From the NCBI GenBank assembly GCA_031291275.1, contig JARLJJ010000192.1, positions 1 to 35,001 on the forward strand: DNA of 35,001 nt, given 5' to 3'. Shown in pieces: positions 24,682 to 33,227 of the stretch. The DNA comes from Formivibrio sp. (GTDB lineage Bacteria > Pseudomonadota > Gammaproteobacteria > Burkholderiales > Chitinibacteraceae). The position numbers and the translations under genes were made by a program. The notes under the pieces are model-generated. The model was not told the origin of the DNA. It saw only the letters and a list, made by a program, of their open reading frames with translations, and searched no databases. Position 1 is the first letter of the stretch. Every line of letters begins with the position of its first letter.

Positions 24682-27072
24682 GTGAAATTGTCGCTGACCC
24701 CAGATCAACTCACCAAGATGCACGCTTACTGGCGTGCAGCGAACTACCTGTCCGTCGGGCAGATTTACCTGCTGAACAACCCGTTGCTGAAAGAGCCGCT
24801 CAAGCGCGAGCACGTCAAGCCTCGCCTGTTGGGCCACTGGGGCACCACGCCGGGGCTGAACTTCATCTACGTGCACCTGAACCGCGTGATCAAGGAACGC
24901 AAGCAGCCGATGATCTACATCACCGGCCCCGGCCATGGCGGACCGGGACTGGTGGCCAATACCTGGCTTGAAGGGTCCTACTCCGAGATTTACCCGGACA
25001 TCGACAACAGCGCCGAAGGCGTGCAGAAGCTGTTCAAGCAGTTCTCCTTCCCCGGCGGCATTCCCTCGCACGTCGCCCCGGAAACGCCGGGCTCGATGCA
25101 CGAAGGCGGTGAACTCGGCTATGCGCTGTCGCACGCGTTTGGCGCCGCGTTTGATAACCCGGACCAGATCGTCGTGTCGGTCGTCGGCGACGGCGAAGCC
25201 GAAACCGGCCCGATGGCCACCAGCTGGCACTCGAACAAATTCATCCACCCGGTCAACGATGGCCGCGTGCTGCCGATCCTGCATCTGAATGGCTACAAGA
25301 TCAACAACCCGACCGTGCTGGCCCGTCTGTCGCACGACGAACTGACCAAGCTGTTCGAAGGCTACGGCTACAAGCCGCACTATGTGGAAGTCAGCGCCAA
25401 TGTCGACGACTACGCCGACATGCACCAGAAGATGGCCGCCACGCTCGATACCGTGCTGGACGAATTCAACGCCATTCGCGCCGCCGCACAAGTGGAAATG
25501 GATGCCGGCCAAGCGGTCACGCGTCCGCGCTGGCCGATGATCATCCTGCGCAGCCCCAAAGGCTGGACCGGCCCGAAAAACATCGATGGCAAGAAGGTCG
25601 AAGACTACTGGCGCAGCCACCAGGTGCCGTTCTCCGACATGACGCCGGACCACGTAGCCGAACTGGAAAAGTGGCTCAAGAGCTACCAGCCGGAAGAACT
25701 GTTCACGAGCGAAGGCGCCTTCAAGCCCGAACTGGCGGCACTCGCCCCGAGTGGCACGCTGCGCATGGGCTCCAACCCGCACGTGCACGGCCAAGTCACC
25801 CGTGACCTGAAGATGCCCGACTTCCGCGACTACGCGCTCACTGTCGACCAGCCCGGCACCACCACCGCGGAAATGACCCGCGTCATGGGCAAGTTCCTGC
25901 GCGATGTGATGAAAGCCAACCACGCCGCCAAGAACTTCCGCATGTTCGGTCCGGACGAAAACACCTCGAATCGCCTGAGTGATGTCTATACCGAATCGGG
26001 CAAGACCTGGCTCGCCGACTACAAACCGGAAGACGAAAGCAACGACAGTCTGGCCCAGGATGGCCGCGTCATGGAAATCCTCTCCGAGCACACCTGCCAA
26101 GGCTGGCTCGAAGGCTATTTGCTCACCGGACGCCACGGCTTCTTCAGCTGCTACGAAGCCTTCATCCACGTCGTCGACTCGATGTTCAACCAGCATGCCA
26201 AGTGGCTGAAGACCACGCGCGACATCCACTGGCGCAAACCGCTGCCGTCGCTGAACTACCTGCTGACCAGCCACGTCTGGCGCCAGGACCACAACGGCTT
26301 CAGCCACCAGGACCCGGGCTTCCTCGACCACGTGATCAACAAGAAAGCCGAAGTGATCCGTGTCTACCTGCCGGCCGATGCCAACATGCTGCTCTCGGTC
26401 ACCGACCACGTGCTGCGCAGCCGCCACTACGTCAACGTCGTCGTCGCCGGCAAACAACCGGCATTGCAGTTCCTCAACATGGACCAGGCCATCAAGCACT
26501 GCACCAAGGGCCTGGGCATCTGGGACTGGGCCTCGAACGACCAGGACGGCGAACCGGATGTGGTCATGGCCTGTGCCGGTGAAGTGCCGACCATGGAAGC
26601 CCTGGCCGCCACCGACCTCTTGCGCCAGGAGTTCCCGGACCTGAAGATCCGCTTCGTCAACGTGGTCGATTTGATGACGCTGCAACCGCAGAAGGAACAC
26701 CCGCACGGGCTGTCCGACCACGAGTTCGACTCGATCTTCACCACCGACAAACCGATCATCTTCGCCTTCCACGGCTACCCGTGGCTGATTCACCGCCTGA
26801 CCTACCGCCGCAACGGGCACGACAACCTGCATGCGCGCGGCTACATCGAAGAGGGCAGCACCTCGACCCCGTTCGACATGGTGGTGATGAACCACGCCGA
26901 CCGCTTCAATCTGGCAATCGACGTGATCGACCGGGTACCGCAACTGAAGGGCAGAAGTGCCTACGCGCGGCAAAAGTTCGAGGACAAGCTGATCGAGCAC
27001 AAGCACTACATCAACGAGTTCGGTGATGACATGCCCGAGGTGAAGGACTGGGTCTGGCCGTATCAGAAGTAA
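24682..27072 (+). CDS. xfp: Phosphoketolase (xylulose 5-phosphate / fructose 6-phosphate)
   Basis: This thiamine-diphosphate enzyme splits xylulose 5-phosphate with phosphate into acetyl phosphate and glyceraldehyde 3-phosphate; many members also use fructose 6-phosphate. The 796-residue product has the family blocks [79 protein letters not shown] (cofactor-binding GDG at 169-171) and, near the C-terminus, [14 protein letters not shown]. The start is GTG 24682 with GAGAG upstream. Codon third positions are strikingly G/C compared with the genes before it, suggesting transfer or strong codon selection. Substrate choice cannot be read here, but the kinase and isomerase downstream point to pentose phosphate. 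Confidence 0.96.
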   Translation: MKLSLTPDQLTKMHAYWRAANYLSVGQIYLLNNPLLKEPLKREHVKPRLLGHWGTTPGLNFIYVHLNRVIKERKQPMIYITGPGHGGPGLVANTWLEGSYSEIYPDIDNSAEGVQKLFKQFSFPGGIPSHVAPETPGSMHEGGELGYALSHAFGAAFDNPDQIVVSVVGDGEAETGPMATSWHSNKFIHPVNDGRVLPILHLNGYKINNPTVLARLSHDELTKLFEGYGYKPHYVEVSANVDDYADMHQKMAATLDTVLDEFNAIRAAAQVEMDAGQAVTRPRWPMIILRSPKGWTGPKNIDGKKVEDYWRSHQVPFSDMTPDHVAELEKWLKSYQPEELFTSEGAFKPELAALAPSGTLRMGSNPHVHGQVTRDLKMPDFRDYALTVDQPGTTTAEMTRVMGKFLRDVMKANHAAKNFRMFGPDENTSNRLSDVYTESGKTWLADYKPEDESNDSLAQDGRVMEILSEHTCQGWLEGYLLTGRHGFFSCYEAFIHVVDSMFNQHAKWLKTTRDIHWRKPLPSLNYLLTSHVWRQDHNGFSHQDPGFLDHVINKKAEVIRVYLPADANMLLSVTDHVLRSRHYVNVVVAGKQPALQFLNMDQAIKHCTKGLGIWDWASNDQDGEPDVVMACAGEVPTMEALAATDLLRQEFPDLKIRFVNVVDLMTLQPQKEHPHGLSDHEFDSIFTTDKPIIFAFHGYPWLIHRLTYRRNGHDNLHARGYIEEGSTSTPFDMVVMNHADRFNLAIDVIDRVPQLKGRSAYARQKFEDKLIEHKHYINEFGDDMPEVKDWVWPYQK

Positions 27073-27094
27073 TGTGTTGATTCATCGGTGACAA

Positions 27095-27126
27095 GGCCTG
27101 CTGTCATAAAGGCAGCGGGCCATTTT
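27095..27126 (+). terminator. GC-rich hairpin between xfp and fucU
   Basis: GGCCTGCTG (27095-27103) pairs with CAGCGGGCC (27113-27121) over 9 bp including one G-U pair, with a 9-base loop, followed by ATTTTC. It ends just before the AGGAGG of the next gene. It may be a partial terminator or an RNA-stability element that sets xfp apart from downstream genes. Confidence 0.55.
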
Positions 27127-27139
27127 CAGGAGGTGCTCT

Positions 27140-27586
27140 ATGCTGCGTGGTATCAATCCGGTCATTACTGCCGATCTTTTATGGGTGCTGGACTCAATGG
27201 GGCACGGCGATACGTTGCTGATCGCAGATCGCAATTTCCCGTCGTATGCCGTAGCTAAGGAAACTGTTTCCGGCCGCGTGGTCGAGCTGCCCGGATTGTT
27301 GGTAACGGAGGCATTGGAGGCGGTGCTATCACTGTTTCCGCTCGATGATTTTGTCGAGAAACCGATTTTGCGTATGGAGCAGGATGGGCATCCGGATCTA
27401 CTTTTGCCGGGACATGAAGAATCATTGGCTATCTGTCATAAGATGGAAAATCGCCCGGTGCAGATGGGCAGCCTGGAGCGGCAGGCATTCTATGCCGCAG
27501 CACGGCAATGCTATGCCGTGATTCGGACCACCGAACATCGTCCATACGTCAATCTGATACTGAAAAAAGGAACGGTCAATCCCTAA
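27140..27586 (+). CDS. fucU: FucU/RbsD-family sugar mutarotase
   Basis: RbsD/FucU proteins interconvert the anomers of free sugars (fucose, ribose and similar) so that the isomerase or kinase gets the right form. The 148-residue product begins MLRGINPVITADLLWVLDSM and has the active-site histidine at residue 22 in GHGDTLLIADRNFP. The C-terminal RPYVNLILKKG carries the family's conserved tyrosine. It resembles FucU more than RbsD by length and by the LRGI/NP start. AGGAGG lies 6 bases before ATG 27140. It belongs with the isomerase and kinase downstream; its preferred sugar is inferred to share the L-fucose/D-arabinose configuration. Confidence 0.88.
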   Translation: MLRGINPVITADLLWVLDSMGHGDTLLIADRNFPSYAVAKETVSGRVVELPGLLVTEALEAVLSLFPLDDFVEKPILRMEQDGHPDLLLPGHEESLAICHKMENRPVQMGSLERQAFYAAARQCYAVIRTTEHRPYVNLILKKGTVNP

Positions 27587-27604
27587 GCCATTTCGCCTGC
27601 TGCG

Positions 27605-27620
27605 TCGAAACATTTTTCGA
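27605..27620. repeat. Inverted repeat downstream of fucU
   Basis: TCGAAA-CATT-TTTCGA is a 6-bp inverted repeat with a 4-base spacer, 18 bases after the fucU stop. It could be a weak terminator (no T tract after it) or a regulatory site. Confidence 0.35.
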
Positions 27621-27641
27621 AGATTCATCAAGTAATTGAGC

Positions 27642-27656
27642 ATCGTAAATTACGAT
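27642..27656. promoter_or_regulatory. Perfect 7-1-7 palindrome upstream of the FGGY kinase gene
   Basis: ATCGTAA-A-TTACGAT is a perfect inverted repeat around one base, in the AT-rich 214-base gap between fucU and the kinase gene. The form is typical of an operator for a dimeric regulator. No regulator gene lies in the cluster inside this window, so the binder is unknown. A related half-site, TTACGAA, occurs about 80 bases further on. Confidence 0.5.
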
Positions 27657-27800
27657 TTAAGACAAATATTTAGGCTAATTGAGGTCAATAAGCGCGTTAT
27701 TTTCTGAATAATCTGTAGTTTGCATATTGTTGTTACGAATGTTTCGTGCTAATTTAACCTGAATGCTAACTCGAAACAGCTTTTGGGGGCTTATTTGAAA

Positions 27801-29387
27801 ATGCAACGCGTATATGCAGGTATTGATGTCGGATCGGGCAGTGTTCGGGCCGGTCTGTTTGACCAGAAAGGCCAGCGCTTGGCCTTTGCTGTGCGGCCGA
27901 TTCAGCAGTTTCATCCCAAATCGCTGTATGTCGAGCAATCCTCGCGCGATATCTGGGCGCAGACCTGCGCGGCAATGAAAGAAGCTGTTGCACTGGCCGG
28001 GATCAACCCGGCCGAGATTGTTTCCATCGGCGTGGATGCGACGTGTTCGCTGGTTGCAGTCGGCTCCGATGGTCTGCCGGTTTCCGTGGCCGAGAGCGGT
28101 GAAACCGAACACGACATCATCATGTGGATGGATCACCGCGCTGCAGCTGAAACTGCAGCGATCAATGCCACGCACGACCCGGCGCTGGCGTATGTCGGTG
28201 GCGAAGTCAGCATCGAGATGGAATTGCCCAAGGTACTGTGGCTGAAGAAGCATTTCCCCGAGCGCTATGCCCAAACTTGGCGTTTCTTTGATCTGGCCGA
28301 TTATCTGGTCTGGCGTGCGACCGATGCCGATGTGGCCAGCGTGTGTACGCTGACCTGCAAATGGAATTATCTCGCACACGAAAACCGCTTCAGCGAAAGC
28401 CTGCTGGCTGCCGTTGGCTTGCAAGACCTGACTGCCAAGGTGCCACCGAAGGTTCTGCCGCTGGGTGTGGCTGCCGGTAAGTTGAGTACTCCGGCTGCGG
28501 CAGAACTCGGCGTTCCGGCCGGAATCGTCGTTGCCTCGGGCATTATCGATGCCCATGCCGGCGGTCTGGCACTGACCAGCACTGCGCCGGACGGGAGTTT
28601 GGCCATCATCGGCGGCACCTCGAATTGCCACATGGTGGTCAGTCCCGATCCGGTGATGGTGCCCGGCGTGTGGGGACCGTATTTCGGCGCGATGTTGCCC
28701 GGTTACTGGCTGAACGAAGGCGGACAAAGTGCAGCAGGCGCCTTGCTGGATTGGACCTTGCGCCAGAGCGATGCCTGGCCGCTGCTTGAATCCACAACGC
28801 AAGCTGAAAACCGCAATGTTTATGCCGTGCTAAACGATTGGCTGGCTGATCTGGAAAGTCGCGAAGCCTGGCCCACGCGTGATCTGCATGTGTTATCCGA
28901 CCATCATGGCAACCGTTCGCCGCGAGCCAATCCGGCCGCGCGTGGCGTGGTTGTGGGACTCACGCTGGAGCAGGGCAGGGATGCGCTGGCCCGGCTGTAC
29001 CTCGCCACCTTGCAGGCACTGGCCTATGGCACACGCCATATCATCGAAAGCATGAATGCTGCCGGACACAAGATCGAACGCATCGTGATGTGCGGCGGTG
29101 GTACCAAGAATCCGTACTGGCTGCGCGAAAACGCCGATGCCACGGGCTGCACGATTCATCTGGTCAGCGAAGAAGACGCCGTTACGCTTGGCGCAGCGCT
29201 GATGGGCGCAGTGGCATGCGGGGACTTTCTGACAATGCCTGCTGCCGCTGCCGAGATGGTCCGTCCTGGCGGCAGCGTTGCCGCCAGAGCCGCAACCAAA
29301 GCCTTCCACGATGCGAAATACGCAATTTACCTGCAGCTTTATCAGGATATGGAACGTTGCCGTGCTGCCATGAGCGCCTGGCACTAA
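27801..29387 (+). CDS. FGGY-family pentulose kinase (probable D-ribulokinase type)
   Basis: This ATP-dependent sugar kinase has 528 residues. The N-terminal FGGY domain has GIDVGSGSVRAGLFD (residues about 6-20, ATP phosphate loop), IVSIGVDATCSLVAV and IIMWMDHRA. The C-terminal domain has IIGGTSNCHMVVS, GYWLNEGGQSAAGALLDW and VMCGGGTKNPYWLRENADATG. The MWMDHRA and TCKWNYL segments place it in the pentulose kinase subgroup (D-ribulose or similar ketopentoses) rather than with glycerol, xylulose or L-fuculose kinases. Its product would enter the pentose phosphate pool feeding Xfp. ATG 27801 is chosen; a TTG at 27783 is in frame, and the nearest ribosome-binding site is a weak GGGGG. Confidence 0.87.
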   Translation: MQRVYAGIDVGSGSVRAGLFDQKGQRLAFAVRPIQQFHPKSLYVEQSSRDIWAQTCAAMKEAVALAGINPAEIVSIGVDATCSLVAVGSDGLPVSVAESGETEHDIIMWMDHRAAAETAAINATHDPALAYVGGEVSIEMELPKVLWLKKHFPERYAQTWRFFDLADYLVWRATDADVASVCTLTCKWNYLAHENRFSESLLAAVGLQDLTAKVPPKVLPLGVAAGKLSTPAAAELGVPAGIVVASGIIDAHAGGLALTSTAPDGSLAIIGGTSNCHMVVSPDPVMVPGVWGPYFGAMLPGYWLNEGGQSAAGALLDWTLRQSDAWPLLESTTQAENRNVYAVLNDWLADLESREAWPTRDLHVLSDHHGNRSPRANPAARGVVVGLTLEQGRDALARLYLATLQALAYGTRHIIESMNAAGHKIERIVMCGGGTKNPYWLRENADATGCTIHLVSEEDAVTLGAALMGAVACGDFLTMPAAAAEMVRPGGSVAARAATKAFHDAKYAIYLQLYQDMERCRAAMSAWH

Positions 29388-29422
29388 CTCACCCCGTCTG
29401 ATTTGAACAAAGGATGATAAAC

Positions 29423-31072
29423 ATGTTGACCTTGAAACTCCCTCCCGCCAAACCGCTGATCCGCGCCCAGAAAAACGAAGTGCTGTTGGTGACCAACGCC
29501 GACCTGCGCGAATCGGCCAACGTGGAATGCTGGCCGGTACAAAACAAGTTCGAAGCCAAGCTGGAACAAGTGCTGAGTCAGCGCTTGGGATGCGTAGCCA
29601 AGCGAGCACACCTCTACAAGGGCGACAAAGGTCATGGCTTTATCAGCAGTCAACGCGAAGGCAGCGATCTGTTTGCCACGATAGATCCGGATGCACCGGT
29701 CATCGTGCTATTGACTGCTTGGCAATATTCTCACCATTTGGCGCCGAGCCTGGCCAAGCACAATGGTCCGATTCTACTGCTGGCCAATTTCGACGGCACC
29801 TGGCCTGGGCTCGTGGGCATGCTATGCATGGCCGGCACCCTGACCAGCATGGGCAAGGAATATTCGCGCCTGTGGTCGAGCAATTTCGATGACGAATTCT
29901 TCTTCAAAGGGTTGGAAGCCTGGCTCAAGACCGGCAAGATCAAACACGATACTTCCTACCTGCAACCGGTCACTCCGACGCATCCGGCATCCAACACGCC
30001 GGCATGGGAAATCGGTCGCAAGGTGGGCGAGTATGTGTTGCAACACAAAGAAATCATGGGTCTGTTCGACAGTTTCTGCATGGGCATGATCAACGGCGTA
30101 TTTCCACAGAAGGCGCTGGTCGACATTGGCATGCCAATGGAAAGCCTGTCGCAATCGGCACTATTGGTGGAAATGGCCAAAGTGCCGCAAACCCTGCGTG
30201 AAGAATGCCTGGCCTGGTACGAAGCAAAAGGGATGAAGTTCATGTTTGGTACTGATCCAGTCAAGGAGCTGACTCGTGACCAGGTGTTGGAACAGTGTGC
30301 AATGTTGATAGCCATGGGCCGTTTCGTGCAACGTTTTGGTTTGTCTTCGGTCGGCGTGCAATATCAGCAAGGACTTGCGCATTCTTGCGCCGCATCCGAT
30401 TTTGCAGAAGGTGCGATTGGCTCGACAGATCGTTTCCCGATACCCGATGAGGCCGGCAATATCATCCGCGCAGGCAAGGCGATTCCGTGTATCAATGAAG
30501 TGGATATGGGCACGGCGATTCCACAGACCATGCTCTGGCGCTTGCTTGACTCGCTCGGCCTGCCTGCAGAAACCACGCTGCACGATATTCGCTGGGGCAG
30601 CGAATTTGAAGGCACCTTCTACTGGGATTTCGAGATCTCCGGGTCGGTACCGTTCGAGCATATCAAGGGGGGCATTGCCGGCGCGACCGGTTACCGCCAG
30701 CCTGCGATGTACTTCCCAAAAGGTGGTTCCACTATCGCCGGGCAGGGCAAGGCCGGTCGTCTGATATGGGCTCGCGCGCACTATGAAGAAACCCAGGTTT
30801 ACCTGCATATCGGTACCGGCCACGCAGTTGAACTGCCTGCTGCAGAGTTCGAGCGCCGTCGCCGCGCTACCACCTACGAATGGCCGCTACTCAATTGCGT
30901 TCTCGATGGCGTAAGTCGCGATCAATTGATGGCAGGTCACCAGAGCAATCACATTACCGTGGCTTATGTGGACGAAGCCAAGCTACAGGATGTCGTACGG
31001 GCATTTGTGGCTCAAGCGCTGACACAGGGCATCAAGGTATTTATCGCTGGCGATGCTGCCAATTTGCTCTGA
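29423..31072 (+). CDS. Divergent L-fucose/L-arabinose isomerase-family protein
   Basis: The 549-residue protein is not close to E. coli FucI but shows the fold's late landmarks. These are an acidic pair in CINEVDMGTAIPQTM (Glu359, Asp361), a glycine-rich strand region HIKGGIAGATGYRQPAMYFP, and a C-terminal histidine segment GHQSNHITVAYVD (His506/His510) that corresponds to the GANHGV...GH region of FucI. These would bind Mn and catalyse aldose-ketose isomerisation. Its place between a pentulose kinase and a FucU mutarotase supports a sugar isomerase that supplies ketopentose. ATG 29423 has AAGGA 8 bases upstream; ATG 29414 overlaps that site and is rejected. Family membership is likely; the sugar is inferred. 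Confidence 0.7.
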   Translation: MLTLKLPPAKPLIRAQKNEVLLVTNADLRESANVECWPVQNKFEAKLEQVLSQRLGCVAKRAHLYKGDKGHGFISSQREGSDLFATIDPDAPVIVLLTAWQYSHHLAPSLAKHNGPILLLANFDGTWPGLVGMLCMAGTLTSMGKEYSRLWSSNFDDEFFFKGLEAWLKTGKIKHDTSYLQPVTPTHPASNTPAWEIGRKVGEYVLQHKEIMGLFDSFCMGMINGVFPQKALVDIGMPMESLSQSALLVEMAKVPQTLREECLAWYEAKGMKFMFGTDPVKELTRDQVLEQCAMLIAMGRFVQRFGLSSVGVQYQQGLAHSCAASDFAEGAIGSTDRFPIPDEAGNIIRAGKAIPCINEVDMGTAIPQTMLWRLLDSLGLPAETTLHDIRWGSEFEGTFYWDFEISGSVPFEHIKGGIAGATGYRQPAMYFPKGGSTIAGQGKAGRLIWARAHYEETQVYLHIGTGHAVELPAAEFERRRRATTYEWPLLNCVLDGVSRDQLMAGHQSNHITVAYVDEAKLQDVVRAFVAQALTQGIKVFIAGDAANLL

Positions 31073-31117
31073 GATGTGCTGATTTAAATCTGCTTTTATA
31101 ACTTTTATGGTGTAGCA

Positions 31118-32050
31118 ATGAATTCTTCTGATAAATACCGTGGCGTTTGGCCAGTGATGCTGACCCCGTTCGATGAAAATCGGGAAATAGACTGGGAATC
31201 ACTGAAAAAACTGATCGGCTGGTATATCGCCGCAGGGGTGCATGGCCTGTTTGCCAACTGCCAGTCGAGCGAAATGTTTTACCTGAGCGATGCAGAATCG
31301 CTGCAATTGACTCGTTTCGTCATGGATTACGTGGCGGGGCGCGTGCCTGTCGTCGCTTCGGGTCATACCGCTTGCGGGTTGTCGCAACAGATTGATCAAC
31401 TTGGTGCGATGGCTGAAACAGGCGTGGATAGCGTCATTCTCATCAGCAATCGTTTTGCCATGGCAGGCGAGGGCGATGATGTTGTGCTGGCCAATCTGAA
31501 AAAAATCACGGCGGCAGTAACGGACAAGATTGGCTTGGGTATTTATGAATGCCCTCAGCCCTATAAACGGTTGTTATCGGATGAAGTGGTGAGTTGGTGT
31601 GCACAAAGTGGACGCTATACCTTTATCAAGGATACCTGCTGCCAGATCGATACCATTCGACGCCGTTTGCACTTGATCGAAGGTAGCAGATTGCATATCG
31701 CCAATGCCAACGGACAGACTTTGCTCGCTTCACTCAAAGCAGGTTGTCATGGCTACAGCGGGATAATGACTAACTTCCATCCTGAACTTTACGTCTGGCT
31801 GTGCGAAAATTGGCAAAATGAACCGGAAAAGGCTGAATTGGTTTCTGATTTCATCACGACAGCCTCATTGATTGAATATCTGGACTACCCCATTTGTGCC
31901 AAGGATTACCAGTATTCCATTGGGAATTTCAAGACAGTAGCAAGCCGCACCCGCGAATCTGGCAACTACTATGCCGCACATTTCCAGACAACTATGCAGC
32001 AAATGATGCATCTGGGCGAAAGTTTAAAAAAGCAACTGTCTATTAATTAA
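31118..32050 (+). CDS. Dihydrodipicolinate synthase superfamily lyase (DapA/NanA fold), substrate unknown
   Basis: This 310-residue TIM-barrel class I aldolase has the Schiff-base lysine at residue 171 in YTFIKDTC and the catalytic tyrosine at 143 in LGIYECPQPYKR. The N-terminal GVWPVMLTPFDENREIDWESL is typical of the superfamily. The loop that reads G-T-T-G-E in true DapA is replaced by NCQSSEM (48-53), so the pyruvate carboxylate contact and substrate are likely altered. It is therefore not the lysine-pathway dapA. Related proteins in sugar clusters cleave 2-keto-3-deoxy sugar acids or act as dehydratases. It sits between the isomerase and the TRAP transporter. The ribosome-binding site is weak. 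Confidence 0.85.
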   Translation: MNSSDKYRGVWPVMLTPFDENREIDWESLKKLIGWYIAAGVHGLFANCQSSEMFYLSDAESLQLTRFVMDYVAGRVPVVASGHTACGLSQQIDQLGAMAETGVDSVILISNRFAMAGEGDDVVLANLKKITAAVTDKIGLGIYECPQPYKRLLSDEVVSWCAQSGRYTFIKDTCCQIDTIRRRLHLIEGSRLHIANANGQTLLASLKAGCHGYSGIMTNFHPELYVWLCENWQNEPEKAELVSDFITTASLIEYLDYPICAKDYQYSIGNFKTVASRTRESGNYYAAHFQTTMQQMMHLGESLKKQLSIN

Positions 32051-32081
32051 TGGAATATGTTTTTCCTGTCACCAAAAATAC

Positions 32082-32087
32082 TATAAC
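32082..32087 (+). promoter_or_regulatory. Possible -10 element before the TRAP operon
   Basis: TATAAC lies in the 157-base gap upstream of dctP, preceded by AT-rich sequence but no good -35. Transcription from here would start about 25 bases before the palindrome at 32119. Confidence 0.3.
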
Positions 32088-32118
32088 TTGAATGAGCTTG
32101 GATACGAGGTCTGCAGAC

Positions 32119-32130
32119 TGGCAATTGCCA
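32119..32130. promoter_or_regulatory. Perfect 12-bp palindrome upstream of dctP
   Basis: TGGCAATTGCCA is a perfect palindrome 77 bases before the dctP start. It lies inside a larger symmetry: ACGAGG (32104-32109) pairs with CCTCGT (32136-32141). It could be an operator for a dimeric regulator or part of an RNA hairpin in the leader. A further 5-bp hairpin (TGCCT...AGGCA, 32134-32149) overlaps its right side and would be an alternative fold. Confidence 0.5.
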
Positions 32131-32207
32131 AAGTGCCTCGTGTCAGGCAACAGGGGCCGAACGCAAGGTCTCTATTTTCGAAGTACTGAGGAAGGAGAAT
32201 CACCATC

Positions 32208-33227
32208 ATGGGTAGCACTAAAATCCAAAAACTGTTGCAAGCAGCGGGTCTGGGTACTGTCACCCTGGCGCTTGCCGCCGGCATGGCACTTGTCGCACCG
32301 CAAGCACTGGCCAAGCAGGTGATCCGTATTTCCACCCCAGCCGTTCCTGACGATTGGCACGCCAAGATGTGGACGGTATTCAAAGACAATCTGGATAAAT
32401 CCGCCCCTGGCGAATTTGATGTCCAGATCTACCTGAATGCCTCGCTGTTCAAGCAAGGCACCGAACCGGCCGCCATGGCACGCGGCAACCTCGAAATGTC
32501 CGCCATCTCGGCCCAGGATATTTCCAAGATCGTGCCGGAATTCTCCATCTTCACCGCCGGCTACATCATTCGTGATCCGGATCACCAACAGAAGGTCTTC
32601 AATGGCCCGATCGGTACGGAAGTCTTCAAGCCCGTGATCCAGAAGATGGGAATCACTCCACTGGCCACCGCGTACCTTGGCACGCGTCAGGTGATGTTGC
32701 GTGACCTCAAGGACGTCAAAACGCCGGCGGATCTGAAAGGCGTGAAATTGCGCATGCCATCCAGCAAGGAATGGCTGTTCCTCGGCGAAGCGCTCGGTGC
32801 TACCCCAATGCCATTGGCTTTCGGCGAAGTGTATCTCGCGCTCCAAACCGGCACGATTGATGGTCAGGATAACCCGCTGCCCAGCGCCCGCGCCGCCAAG
32901 TTCTACGAAGTCAGCAAAGAAATTGTCCTGACCAGCCATCTGGTTGATGCCATCTTCCTGTCCATTTCCAGCAAGACCTACAACGCCATGACTCCGACTC
33001 AGCAGCAGAAAGTGAAAGCTGCCGCGCAGGCTGCTGCCAAGTACAACAATGAAAATCGCATCAAGGACGAAGCGGCGCTGGTTGAACAATTCAGGTCGCA
33101 AGGCATGAAGATTGTCGTGCCGGATGTGGCGGCATTCCGCAAGGCCGTGCAGGAAAAATACCTGAAGTCCGATATGGCCGCTACTTGGCCGAAGGGTTTG
33201 CTGGAGCGGATCAATGCAGTTCGCTAA
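32208..33227 (+). CDS. dctP: TRAP transporter substrate-binding protein (DctP family)
   Basis: This periplasmic receptor of a tripartite ATP-independent transporter has 339 residues. A Sec signal peptide (KLLQAAGLGTVTLALAAGMA, cleavage near residue 35 after ALA) precedes a two-lobe binding protein. The segment LKGVKLRMPSSKEWL has the conserved Arg182 that salt-bridges a substrate carboxylate in most DctP proteins, followed by LGATPMPLAFGEVYLALQTGTIDGQDNP. A carboxylated ligand (sugar acid or similar) is therefore expected rather than a neutral sugar; this is a family-based inference. AGGAAGGAG precedes ATG 32208. Its 3' end overlaps dctQ by 14 bases. Confidence 0.94.
   Translation: MGSTKIQKLLQAAGLGTVTLALAAGMALVAPQALAKQVIRISTPAVPDDWHAKMWTVFKDNLDKSAPGEFDVQIYLNASLFKQGTEPAAMARGNLEMSAISAQDISKIVPEFSIFTAGYIIRDPDHQQKVFNGPIGTEVFKPVIQKMGITPLATAYLGTRQVMLRDLKDVKTPADLKGVKLRMPSSKEWLFLGEALGATPMPLAFGEVYLALQTGTIDGQDNPLPSARAAKFYEVSKEIVLTSHLVDAIFLSISSKTYNAMTPTQQQKVKAAAQAAAKYNNENRIKDEAALVEQFRSQGMKIVVPDVAAFRKAVQEKYLKSDMAATWPKGLLERINAVR

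Noticed and set aside
24664..27006. 780-codon open frame on the minus strand opposite xfp
   Set aside because: It mirrors the whole phosphoketolase gene. Its repetitive Val/Gln/His/Arg-rich composition is the usual shadow of a GC3-rich gene, and it has no recognisable domain.
27675..28802. 375-codon open frame on the minus strand opposite the FGGY kinase
   Set aside because: It covers the intact kinase coding sequence, has no family motif, and begins inside the kinase gene without a ribosome-binding site.
29423..31072. Naming this gene fucI outright
   Set aside because: Similarity to E. coli FucI is limited to late active-site segments, so a family-level call is safer.
31118..32050. Lysine-pathway dapA
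   Set aside because: The G-T-T-G-E loop is absent and the context is a sugar/TRAP cluster.
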